The translations under genes and the position numbers were made by a program. 21,124 nucleotides of DNA from Actinomycetes bacterium (GTDB lineage Bacteria > Actinomycetota > Actinomycetes > Mycobacteriales > Micromonosporaceae): contig JAEZGP010000762.1 in NCBI GenBank assembly GCA_023437285.1, forward strand, positions 1 to 21,124. Reading direction: 5' to 3'. Of the stretch, positions 14,535 to 21,028 are shown one piece after another. The notes under the pieces are model-generated. The model saw only the letters and a program-made list of their open reading frames with translations. It did not search any database and was not told the origin of the DNA. Position 1 is the stretch's first letter. Each line of letters starts with the position of its first letter.

Positions 14535-15729
14535 CCTCGCGGTAGATCTCCACCAGCCGCCCCGTGACAACATCGGGGTGGAACAGCTCCTCGTACCGCT
14601 TGCGTGCCGCGCCGGCCAAAGACAATGCCTGGGTACGGGCGACCGCGAGCGCGTCGGCAAGGCTGCCCGCCTCGGGGGCGACGACCCACCCGCCCACTCC
14701 AGGTAAGCAGAGCGTTCTGCTTACTCCGGGTGTGCGTTGCTGGTCAGCACCCACCAGGAACGGCACGCCGCCCACATCCGTACCGAGCACGGGCCGCCCG
14801 TTGGCGAGCGCCTCGATGATCGCCGTCGGCAGCACATCGTGCCAGGTCGGCACCGCCACGAACACCGCCGCCGCCCGCAACTGGGCGGGCATCTCCTCGC
14901 GGGGCACCACGCCCAAGTAGGTCACGTCCGACCGCTCGGCGGCCGCCGCCTCCGCCAGCGGACGCAGCTCGCCGTCGCCGGCGATGCGCAACTGGCCCAG
15001 CGCCCCGTCCGGATGCCGGCGCCACGCGTCCAGCAGCAGGCCCAGGCCCTTCTCGGGGCTGAGCCGGGCGGCGTACAGGAAGCCGTCGCCCACCCCGGCC
15101 GGCGGCGGTCCCGGGTCGGGGACCGCGTTGGGCTTGACGACGATGTTCGCCTCTTCAATCCCGTACGCCATGAGGTGGTCTTTGATCGCCGTCGTCAGGG
15201 CGATGTACCGGTCGACGGAGCGCCACGTGCCCCGGTGCGCGGCGAGCGCGGTGGCCATGGCCAGGCTCTGCGCCTTGGACCCCCGATAGCAGGAGTGCAC
15301 GACGGCCGGCAGCCCGAACGCCCGGCCCTTGCAGTCGGTGCAGATGTGACCGTCGCGGAAGTACAGGCCCGACGCGCACACCTGGCGGTAGTTGTGCACC
15401 GTCTGGATCACCGGGACGCCGTGCGCGTGCGCGGTACGGATCACCCAGGGGGACAGCAGCGGGTACGGGTTGTGCAGGTGCAGCAGGTCAGGGCGCTCTT
15501 TTTCGATAATGGCGGCCAGGTCGCGCTGGGCCCGGCGGTTGTAGACCGGCGACGCCGGCAGCAGGGCCTTGTCCAGCAGCGGCAGCGCCCCGATGTCGTC
15601 GGAGTTGCGCTGGAACGGCACCACCTCGACGCCGGCCGCGCGCAACTGCTCGATCTCGGCGTCGACGATCACGTTCTCCCCGGAGGGGAGCGCCTCGCGG
15701 TAGCGGTTGTGCGCGATGACCACCTTCAC
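14497..15729 (-). CDS. GT-B glycosyltransferase (family 4 type)
   Basis: The 410-aa retaining glycosyltransferase starts at GTG 15729 (MKVVIAHNRYREALPSGEN). The N-terminal acceptor domain (1-195) has LLHLHNPYPLLSP (82-94) and a Cys set, Cys118, Cys130, Cys133 and Cys147, that could hold a metal or disulfides. The C-terminal donor domain has the Arg222/Lys227 pair (ARLSPEKG) that binds the sugar-nucleotide phosphates. It also has PTWHDVLPTAIIEALANGRPVLGTDVGGVP (294-323), where Asp298 replaces the usual first Glu of the EX7E motif and Glu306 keeps the second. Residues 328-345 look like an insertion between VGGVPFLVG and GGWVVAPEAGS. Its DNA holds a 9-bp-stem palindrome. It is divergent from the Fpg/Nei gene by 38 bp and convergent with the CDP-alcohol transferase. 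Acceptor and sugar are unknown. Confidence 0.9.
   Translation of the reverse strand: MKVVIAHNRYREALPSGENVIVDAEIEQLRAAGVEVVPFQRNSDDIGALPLLDKALLPASPVYNRRAQRDLAAIIEKERPDLLHLHNPYPLLSPWVIRTAHAHGVPVIQTVHNYRQVCASGLYFRDGHICTDCKGRAFGLPAVVHSCYRGSKAQSLAMATALAAHRGTWRSVDRYIALTTAIKDHLMAYGIEEANIVVKPNAVPDPGPPPAGVGDGFLYAARLSPEKGLGLLLDAWRRHPDGALGQLRIAGDGELRPLAEAAAAERSDVTYLGVVPREEMPAQLRAAAVFVAVPTWHDVLPTAIIEALANGRPVLGTDVGGVPFLVGADQQRTPGVSRTLCLPGVGGWVVAPEAGSLADALAVARTQALSLAGAARKRYEELFHPDVVTGRLVEIYREVSAARPAGRHAR
14703..14724. repeat. Palindromic element inside the glycosyltransferase gene
   Basis: GTAAGCAGA (14703-14711) and TCTGCTTAC (14716-14724) are exact reverse complements around a 4-nt loop. The stretch is AT-richer than its surroundings. 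It sits in a 54-nt segment (14695-14748) that appears as extra residues in the protein. Confidence 0.75.
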
Positions 15730-15767
15730 GGCGGTAACCTACCTCTCCCGGCGGGTACCGTTGTCGC

Positions 15768-16622
15768 GTGCCCGAGTTGCCGGAAGTGGAGGGGCTCGCC
15801 GCGGACCTTCGCGAGCGGGTCGTGGGCCGGCGCGTCGAACGGGTCGACATCGCCGCGATCAGCGCCCTCAAGACGTACGATCCGCCGCCCACCGCCCTGC
15901 ACGGGCAGGTCGTCACCGATGCCGGGCGATTCGGGAAATTCCTCGACATTCAGGTCGGCGAGCTGCACCTCGTGGTCCACCTCGCCCGCGCGGGGTGGCT
16001 GCACTACCGCGACTCGCTGGGCGCCACACCGCTCAAGCCCGGCAAGGGGCCGATCGCGCTGCGGGTGCGCTTCGACGACGGCAGCGGCTTCGACCTGACC
16101 GAGGCGGGCACCCAGAAGAAGCTCGCCGCCTACCTGGTCACCGACCCGCGCCTCGTGCCGGGCGTGTCCCGACTCGGGCCGGACGCCCTCGGGGTCGACC
16201 TGGCGGGCTTCGCCGACGCGATCCGCGCCCAGCGCGGCCAGCTCAAGGGCGTACTCACCGAGCAGCAGGTCATCGCGGGCATCGGCAACGCGTACTCCGA
16301 TGAGATCCTGCACCGCGCGAAGCTGTCACCCTTCGCGATCAGCGCGCGGCTCACCGACGATCAGGTGGCGCGGTTGTACGAGGCGACGCGGGCCGTGCTC
16401 ACCGAGGCGGTCGCCAAGTCGGTGGGCCAGCGGGCGGCCAGCCTCAAGGCCGAGAAGAAGGCCGGTCTCGTCGTGCACAACCGCACCGGCCTGCCCTGTC
16501 CGGTCTGCGGCGACCTGATCCGGGAAGTCTCGTTTGCCGATTCCAGCCTGCAGTACTGCCCGACCTGCCAGACCGGCGGCAAGCCGTTGGCCGACCGGCG
16601 ACTGTCCCGTCTTGTCAGATAG
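15768..16622 (+). CDS. Fpg/Nei-family DNA glycosylase/AP lyase
   Basis: This is a base-excision repair enzyme that removes oxidised bases and nicks the abasic site. GTG 15768 gives the invariant N-terminus MPELPEVEG; Pro2 is the catalytic nucleophile after Met removal and Glu3 the acid. The 284-aa protein has Lys57 (FGKFLDI), the N-terminal beta-sandwich with LVVHLARAGWLHY, and the helix-two-turn-helix region GIGNAYSDEILHRAKLSP. It ends in a C-terminal zinc finger with Cys244, Cys247, Cys264 and Cys267. All key residues are intact. Substrate choice between Fpg (8-oxoguanine) and Nei (oxidised pyrimidines) cannot be settled by eye. It is 38 bp from the divergent glycosyltransferase start; I see no functional link. 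Confidence 0.94.
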   Translation: MPELPEVEGLAADLRERVVGRRVERVDIAAISALKTYDPPPTALHGQVVTDAGRFGKFLDIQVGELHLVVHLARAGWLHYRDSLGATPLKPGKGPIALRVRFDDGSGFDLTEAGTQKKLAAYLVTDPRLVPGVSRLGPDALGVDLAGFADAIRAQRGQLKGVLTEQQVIAGIGNAYSDEILHRAKLSPFAISARLTDDQVARLYEATRAVLTEAVAKSVGQRAASLKAEKKAGLVVHNRTGLPCPVCGDLIREVSFADSSLQYCPTCQTGGKPLADRRLSRLVR

Positions 16623-16646
16623 GGACCCGACTGTCCGCTGGGCGCA

Positions 16647-16666
16647 CGGCGCTCGACACGGCGCCG
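16647..16666 (+). terminator. Weak hairpin after the DNA glycosylase gene
   Basis: CGGCGC and GCGCCG form a 6-bp stem with an 8-nt loop about 25 bp after the stop at 16622. It could terminate the glycosylase transcript before the next gene. The stem is short and no T-run follows. Confidence 0.3.
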
Positions 16667-16803
16667 CCGTGGCGATTACTGTCGGCCAGTCGGCGGTTGC
16701 AGGTGCTCACCGCCGTGGCAAACTGGGTGAGCTGTGACAGTACTGGTGTCGCGGTTGGCGCGGCCGCCCGAGCGGATGAAGGTCGGTTGATCCGACGTGG
16801 CAT

Positions 16804-16810
16804 GGGAGGA
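16804..16810 (+). promoter_or_regulatory. Ribosome binding site deciding the start of the glycosylphosphotransferase
   Basis: GGGAGGA lies 10 nt before GTG 16821 and downstream of the ATG at 16797. The shorter protein starting at 16821 is therefore preferred. Confidence 0.6.
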
Positions 16811-16820
16811 CACACCCGAG

Positions 16821-18359
16821 GTGACAACGAGCCTCCGGCCTTCCACCACGGCGGGGGTGCACAGACGCGGACGGCACCGGGCCCGGGTTCCCGAGAGCAT
16901 CGAGATCATCCCGACCCATAACGGCGTGCCGCGCTCCGGCCTGTTCAAGGCGCGCCGGGCGTCGACATGGCACCGCCCGTACCGCCTGGGTCTGCTCTTC
17001 CTCGACTACGGCGCCGCGGCGCTGGCCAGCTTCACCGCCAGCCAGTACGACAAGTCCGCCGCCGGCTTCAACAGCCAGACCCTTCTCGTCCTGGTGGAGT
17101 ACCTGTACCTGCCGCTGGCCTGGATCGTCGTGCTCTGGGGGCACGGCGCGTACGACCGGCGGTACCTGGGACACGGCGCCGACGAGTTCAAGCGGGTCGT
17201 CCGGGCCGCGGTCACCATGACGGCGCTCGTCGCGTTCGTCGCCTTCTCCACCGTGACCAACCTGTCGCGTGTCACCGTCGGCATCGTCATCGTGTCCACG
17301 CTCGTCTACCTGCTCATCGGCCGGTACTTCGCGCGGCGGTTCCTCATCGTGGCCCGCGGCCGCGGCCGGGCCCGCAACCGGCTGCTCCTCGTCGGGACGC
17401 TGCCCGAGGCGCTGGAGGTCTACACGGCCGTCAGCCGGGCACCCGGTGCCGGCATGATGCCGATCGGCATCCGGCTCACCGAGGGGTACGTGAACACCCG
17501 CGGGCTGACCACCCCCGTACCGGTGTTCGTCGGCCGGGAGGTGATGAGCCTCGTCCGGGAACTGGGCGCCGACACGATCGCGGTGTGCGGCTCGGCCAGC
17601 AACGAGCCCGGCGAGCTGCGCCGGCTCGCGTGGCAGCTGGAGGGCACCGGCATCGACCTCGTCGTCGCCCCCCAGTTGACCGACATCGCCGGCCCGCGCG
17701 TGCACATCCGGCCGGTCGAGGGCCTGCCCCTGCTGCACGTCGAGGAGCCGACGCTCGCCGGCCTCGCCTGGCTGTTCAAGAACTTCATGGACCGGGTGAT
17801 GTCGGCCCTGCTCCTGCTGCTGATCTCACCGCTGTTCCTGCTCATCGCGATCGGGATCAAGCTGTCCGACCGGGGGCCGGTGTTCTTCCGGCAGTCCCGC
17901 GTCGGCCGCGAGGGCCAAACGTTCCGGGTCTGGAAATTCCGGACCATGTACACCGACGCCGAGGAGCGGCTGGCCCACCTCGTCGAGCAGAACGAGACCG
18001 ACGGGCTCCTCTTCAAGATTCGCAACGACCCGCGGATCACGCCGATCGGCCGGTTCCTGCGCGCCAGCTCCCTCGACGAGCTACCCCAGCTGATCAACGT
18101 CCTGTTCGGCGACATGTCGCTTGTCGGCCCTCGCCCGCTGCCGGCCGACGACGGCGACTTCCTCGGCGACGTCCGCCGCCGCCTGCTCGTCCGGCCCGGC
18201 ATGACGGGCCTGTGGCAGGTGTCGGGCCGCTCGGAACTCTCCTGGGACGACGCGGTACGCCTCGACCTGTACTACGTCGACAACTGGTCGCTGGCCTTCG
18301 ACCTGCTCATCCTCTGGCGCACAATCGGCGTCGTCCTGGCCCGCAAGGGCGCGTACTAG
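16821..18359 (+). CDS. Polyprenyl glycosylphosphotransferase of exopolysaccharide synthesis
   Basis: The enzyme transfers a sugar-1-phosphate from a nucleotide sugar to polyprenyl phosphate, the first step of a lipid-linked polysaccharide. I chose GTG 16821 (512 aa) because of GGGAGGA just upstream; ATG 16797 would add eight residues. After a basic N-terminus, four TM segments lie within about residues 55-175. A Rossmann-like soluble region follows (about 185-310, starting NRLLLVGTLPEAL). The C-terminal bacterial sugar transferase domain spans about 320-512. It shows the membrane re-entrant helix (VMSALLLLLISPLFLLIAI), RQSRVGREGQTFRVWKFRTM, the catalytic Asp419-Glu420 in SLDELPQLINV, SLVGPRPLP and RPGMTGLWQVSGR, ending DLYYVDNWSL to ARKGAY. 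It is the WbaP/CpsE type. No polymerase or flippase is in the window. Confidence 0.95.
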   Translation: MTTSLRPSTTAGVHRRGRHRARVPESIEIIPTHNGVPRSGLFKARRASTWHRPYRLGLLFLDYGAAALASFTASQYDKSAAGFNSQTLLVLVEYLYLPLAWIVVLWGHGAYDRRYLGHGADEFKRVVRAAVTMTALVAFVAFSTVTNLSRVTVGIVIVSTLVYLLIGRYFARRFLIVARGRGRARNRLLLVGTLPEALEVYTAVSRAPGAGMMPIGIRLTEGYVNTRGLTTPVPVFVGREVMSLVRELGADTIAVCGSASNEPGELRRLAWQLEGTGIDLVVAPQLTDIAGPRVHIRPVEGLPLLHVEEPTLAGLAWLFKNFMDRVMSALLLLLISPLFLLIAIGIKLSDRGPVFFRQSRVGREGQTFRVWKFRTMYTDAEERLAHLVEQNETDGLLFKIRNDPRITPIGRFLRASSLDELPQLINVLFGDMSLVGPRPLPADDGDFLGDVRRRLLVRPGMTGLWQVSGRSELSWDDAVRLDLYYVDNWSLAFDLLILWRTIGVVLARKGAY

Positions 18360-18527
18360 CGCCGTCTCCGTACGGTCCCCGTCCTTCCCGCCCGACACGC
18401 TGGCTCACGGTGCCCGCCCGTGCCCGTGTGTCGCCGGGCGACCCGCGTCGGTCCGCATATGTGCACATGTGACGGGATGGCGACGCTCGCCGCTGGCGCT
18501 CACGCTCGCCGCTCGCCGCTCGCGCTC
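18360..18527. other. Non-coding lead-in with low-complexity GCTCGCC repeats
   Basis: The 168 bp after the glycosylphosphotransferase stop carry no supported gene. A degenerate palindrome of the array type centres on TGTGCACA (18460-18467) but is out of phase with the array. Bases 18481-18530 are low-complexity runs of GCTCGCC and CGCTCGC. I see no promoter. Confidence 0.6.
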
Positions 18528-19087
18528 GCCATTTGCGCACATATGGCGGGGTGGGGGCCTCGCCTGCCGCCGTTTGTGCGCATACGGCGCGGTGGCGCCT
18601 GTGCCTTTCGCCGTTTGTGCGCATAGGGCGAGGTGGCAGGCCCCGTCCGCCGCCGTTTGTGCGCATAGGGCGGGCGGGCGGCCTCGCTTGTCGCTGTTTG
18701 TGTGCATACGGCGCGGTGGCGCCCGTGCCTTTCGCCGTTTGTGCGCATAGGGCGAGGTGGCAGGTCTCGTCCGCCGCCGTTTGTGCGCATAGGGCGGGCG
18801 GGAGGCCTCGCCTGTCGCCGTTTATGCGCATACGGCGAGGTGGACGGCTTCGCCTGTCGCCGTTTGTGCGCATAGGGCGAGGTGGACGGCTTCGCCTGTC
18901 GCCGTTTGTGCACATATGGCGAGGGGGACGGCTTCGCCGCTCGCCGTATACGCGCATAGGGCGGGGTGGGGGCCTCACCTGTTGCCATTTGCGCCCAAAT
19001 GGCGAGGTGGCATGGCCTGCCTGCCGCCAATTGTGCGCATATGGCGAGGTGGCGGGCCTCGCCTGTCGCCGTATGTGCACATATGGC
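18528..19087. repeat. Array of fourteen 20-bp palindromes at a 41/42-bp period
   Basis: Copies of a 20-bp imperfect palindrome start at 18528, 18569, 18610, 18652, 18693, 18734, 18776, 18817, 18859, 18901, 18943, 18984, 19026 and 19068. Typical forms are GCCGTTTGTGCGCATAGGGC and GCCATTTGCGCCCAAATGGC. Intervals are 41 or 42 bp (mean 41.5), so spacers are 21 or 22 bp. The spacers are themselves related, commonly GAGGTGG...GCTTCGCCTGTC, and many hold a second weak dyad (GGCGAGG with CTTCGCC or CCTCGCC). Positions 4 and 17 covary: G/C in copies 2, 5 and 8, A/T in copies 1, 12 and 13. Long ORFs cross the array on both strands, but the 41-bp steps shift frame, so I judge it non-coding. Its function is unknown. 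Confidence 0.93.
18569..18816. repeat. Tandem duplication of a 124-bp, three-unit block inside the array
   Basis: Bases 18569-18692 and 18693-18816 align end to end with 7 differences by my count. Both halves carry the same ordered spacers and the same 41-41-42 spacing. This shows growth of the array by block duplication, in addition to the 41/42-bp unit itself. Confidence 0.85.
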
Positions 19088-19106
19088 GGGGAGGGCGCGG
19101 TGGTGA

Positions 19107-19140
19107 GGGCAGGGCGGGAGGGTCACCGGGCGGGAGGGTC
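19107..19140 (+). other. G-quadruplex-type G-run cluster
   Basis: GGGCAGGGCGGGAGGG (19107-19122) has four GGG runs with loops of 2, 1 and 1 nt, the strongest kind of intramolecular quadruplex motif. It is followed by GGGCGGGAGGG (19128-19138) and further GGG runs to about 19165. The cluster separates the palindrome array from the response regulator, about 100 bp before its start. Confidence 0.6.
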
Positions 19141-19215
19141 GTCGCACGGGAGGGCCGCCGGGCGGGCTCCACAACTTCTTCACCTGGCCGGACGGGGTTC
19201 TCCATAGGTGCTCGT

Positions 19216-19221
19216 TAGAGT
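19216..19221 (+). promoter_or_regulatory. Possible -10 element of a leaderless response-regulator mRNA
   Basis: TAGAGT matches TANNNT and ends 8 bp before ATG 19230. No good ribosome site precedes the ATG. A start at or next to the A of the ATG would give a leaderless transcript, a common class in actinobacteria. No convincing -35 is visible. Confidence 0.35.
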
Positions 19222-19229
19222 CTGCGGAC

Positions 19230-19910
19230 ATGAACGAGCGACGGATTCTGGTGGTGGAGGACGAGCCCACCATCGCCGACGCGGTGGCGGCCCGGTTGCG
19301 GGCCGAGGGGTTCGCCGTCGAGCTCGCTCACGACGGGCCGACCGCGGTCGCGCGGGCGGAGGCGGTTCAGCCCGACCTGGTGGTCCTCGACATCATGTTG
19401 CCGGGGTTCGATGGTCTCGAGGTGTGCCGGCGTATTCAGGCGAGTCGGCCGGTACCGGTGCTCATGCTGACCGCCCGCGACGATGAGACCGACCTGCTGG
19501 TGGGCCTCGCCGTCGGCGCGGATGACTATCTCACCAAGCCGTTCTCGCTGCGGGAGCTGGCCGCCCGCGTGCACGCTCTGCTGCGGCGGGTGCAGCGTCA
19601 TCCGGGTACGAGCGCGGGCGATGCGATCACCCGCGTCGGCGATCTGGAGATCAACCGGACGCAGCGGCGGGTACGCCGGGCGGGCGTCGAGGCGCACCTG
19701 ACGCCGACCGAGTTTGACCTGCTGGTACACCTTGCCAGCCGGCCGAGGGCGGTGCTGGCCCGGGAGCGGCTGCTGGCCGACATCTGGGGGTGGGCCGACG
19801 CTTCGGGGACGCGTACGGTCGACAGCCACATCAAGGCGCTGCGCCGCAAGCTCGGCGCGGATGTGATCCGTACTGTGCACGGGGTCGGCTACGCCCTGGA
19901 CCTGGCGTGA
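19230..19910 (+). CDS. OmpR/PhoB-family response regulator
   Basis: This is the DNA-binding output protein of a two-component system. The 226-aa product has a receiver domain (about 5-117) with acidic pocket Glu10/Asp11, phospho-acceptor Asp54 (LVVLDIMLPG), Thr81 (MLTARDDE) and Lys103 (YLTKPFSLREL). A linker leads to a winged-helix effector domain (about 132-225) with LTPTEFDLLVHLASRP, VLARERLLADIWG, RTVDSHIKALRRKLG and TVHGVGYAL. All phosphorylation residues are intact. The gene has no obvious Shine-Dalgarno. Its stop overlaps the kinase start by GTGA, so the pair is coupled. It lies immediately downstream of the palindrome array and the G-runs, which makes the array a candidate upstream regulatory region. 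Its regulon is unknown. Confidence 0.95.
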   Translation: MNERRILVVEDEPTIADAVAARLRAEGFAVELAHDGPTAVARAEAVQPDLVVLDIMLPGFDGLEVCRRIQASRPVPVLMLTARDDETDLLVGLAVGADDYLTKPFSLRELAARVHALLRRVQRHPGTSAGDAITRVGDLEINRTQRRVRRAGVEAHLTPTEFDLLVHLASRPRAVLARERLLADIWGWADASGTRTVDSHIKALRRKLGADVIRTVHGVGYALDLA

Positions 19911-20950
19911 CCGATCGGTTGGCGCGATTGTTCGCCGCCCTGCCCCGGCCGCTGGACCCCGTACGGTCGATCAAGCTGAAGCTGGGCATTCTGCTGGTCA
20001 GCTCGGGTGCGGCGGGCCTGTCGTACTTCTGGTTGCAGATCGGCGGCATCCCGCCGGTGACCTCGGCGATCGCCATCGGGCTGGCGCTGGCCACCTCGCA
20101 GGTGTTGGCGCACGGCATGACGCAGCCGCTGCGCGAGATGACGGCCGCCGCGCGGGCGATGGCGCGCGGTGACTACAGCCGCCGGGTACGCGCCACGTCG
20201 CGTGACGAGGTGGGCGAGCTGGCGACCGCGTTCAACCTGATGGCCGCCGACCTCGCGGCCGCCGACCAGCAGCGCCGCGAGATGATCGCGAACGTCTCGC
20301 ATGAACTGCGTACCCCCATTTCCGCCCTGCAGGGTGTCCTGGAGAACCTGGTCGACGGGGTAGCGGAGCCCGATCCCGCGACGCTGCGGACCGCCCTCAC
20401 CCAGACCGAACGGCTCGGCCGGCTGGTCACCGAGCTGCTCGACCTGTCCCGCATCGAGGCGGGTGCCCAGCCGTTGCGGCTGGCCATCCTCGACGTGGCG
20501 GACCTGCTGGCCGACGTGGTGGCGGAGGCCGAGGTGATGGCCGCCGGGGCGGGGCGGGACGTACGGCTCGACGCGTTCACCCGGCCGGACGCCGCCCGCG
20601 TGGTCGCCGACCGGGGGCGGCTGTGCCAGGTGCTGGTGAACCTGCTGGACAACGCCACCCGGCACAGTCCGCCGGGCGGCGTGGTCACCGTCATCGCGTA
20701 CCGCAACGGCGCGGGCATGACGATCGACGTCAGTGACGAGGGCCCCGGCATCGCGCCGGCCGACCGGGCCCGCATCTTCGAGCGGTTCACGCGCGGCGAG
20801 CGGGCCACCGGCGGCGGTACGGGCCTGGGCCTGGCCATCGCCCGGTGGGCCATGGACCTGCACGGGGGCACGATCACGGCCGTCGACCCGCCGGGCGGAC
20901 GCGGCTGCTGCGTGCGCTTGACCCTGCCCGACATTCCCGTACTGGACTGA
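19907..20950 (+). CDS. HAMP-domain sensor histidine kinase
   Basis: This is the membrane sensor partner of the preceding regulator. The frame opens upstream, but GTG 19907, overlapping the regulator stop (GTGA), gives a sensible 347-aa protein. Two TM segments (about residues 24-43 and 51-70) are separated by only about seven residues, so there is almost no external sensor domain. A HAMP domain follows (about 70-122, TQPLREMTAAARAMARGDYSRRV and DEVGELATAFNLM). The HisKA domain has phospho-acceptor His132 in NVSHELRTPISALQG. The HATPase domain has the N box LVNLLDNATRHS, G1 DEGPGIAPADRARIFERF and G2 GGGTGLGLAIARWAMDLHGG. The minimal external loop suggests sensing in the membrane or through a partner (intramembrane-sensing type). 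Confidence 0.94.
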   Translation: MTDRLARLFAALPRPLDPVRSIKLKLGILLVSSGAAGLSYFWLQIGGIPPVTSAIAIGLALATSQVLAHGMTQPLREMTAAARAMARGDYSRRVRATSRDEVGELATAFNLMAADLAAADQQRREMIANVSHELRTPISALQGVLENLVDGVAEPDPATLRTALTQTERLGRLVTELLDLSRIEAGAQPLRLAILDVADLLADVVAEAEVMAAGAGRDVRLDAFTRPDAARVVADRGRLCQVLVNLLDNATRHSPPGGVVTVIAYRNGAGMTIDVSDEGPGIAPADRARIFERFTRGERATGGGTGLGLAIARWAMDLHGGTITAVDPPGGRGCCVRLTLPDIPVLD

Positions 20951-21028
20951 TCCGCGACCTCGCTCCGGGACGCGCCGCACGGCGGCCGCCCCGCGATAAC
21001 GCACGCCCACTGATACCAGGAGTTGATC

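Noticed and set aside
16782..16796. Small inverted repeat GTCGG / CCGAC before the glycosylphosphotransferase
   Set aside because: Only 5 bp per arm in a GC-rich context, so chance is likely; not listed as an operator.
18528..19087. CRISPR array
   Set aside because: The 21-22 bp spacers are related to each other, the repeats are short and degenerate, and no cas gene is present. It is a tandem repeat.
18528..19087. parS-type centromere cluster near the origin
   Set aside because: No copy resembles the conserved parS sequence TGTTTCACGTGAAACA.
18533..19207. 224-aa plus-strand ORF across the palindrome array, with apparent Arg/Gly/Ala peptide repeats
   Set aside because: The array steps are a mixture of 41 and 42 bp, so the peptide repeat changes frame along the way. 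All frames are open because the repeat lacks stops. There is no ribosome site.
18307..19273. Two overlapping 257-aa minus-strand ORFs with repeated PYAHKRRQ-like peptides
   Set aside because: Same array seen on the other strand. Two frames show the same peptide family because of frame drift, which indicates DNA-level rather than protein-level repetition.
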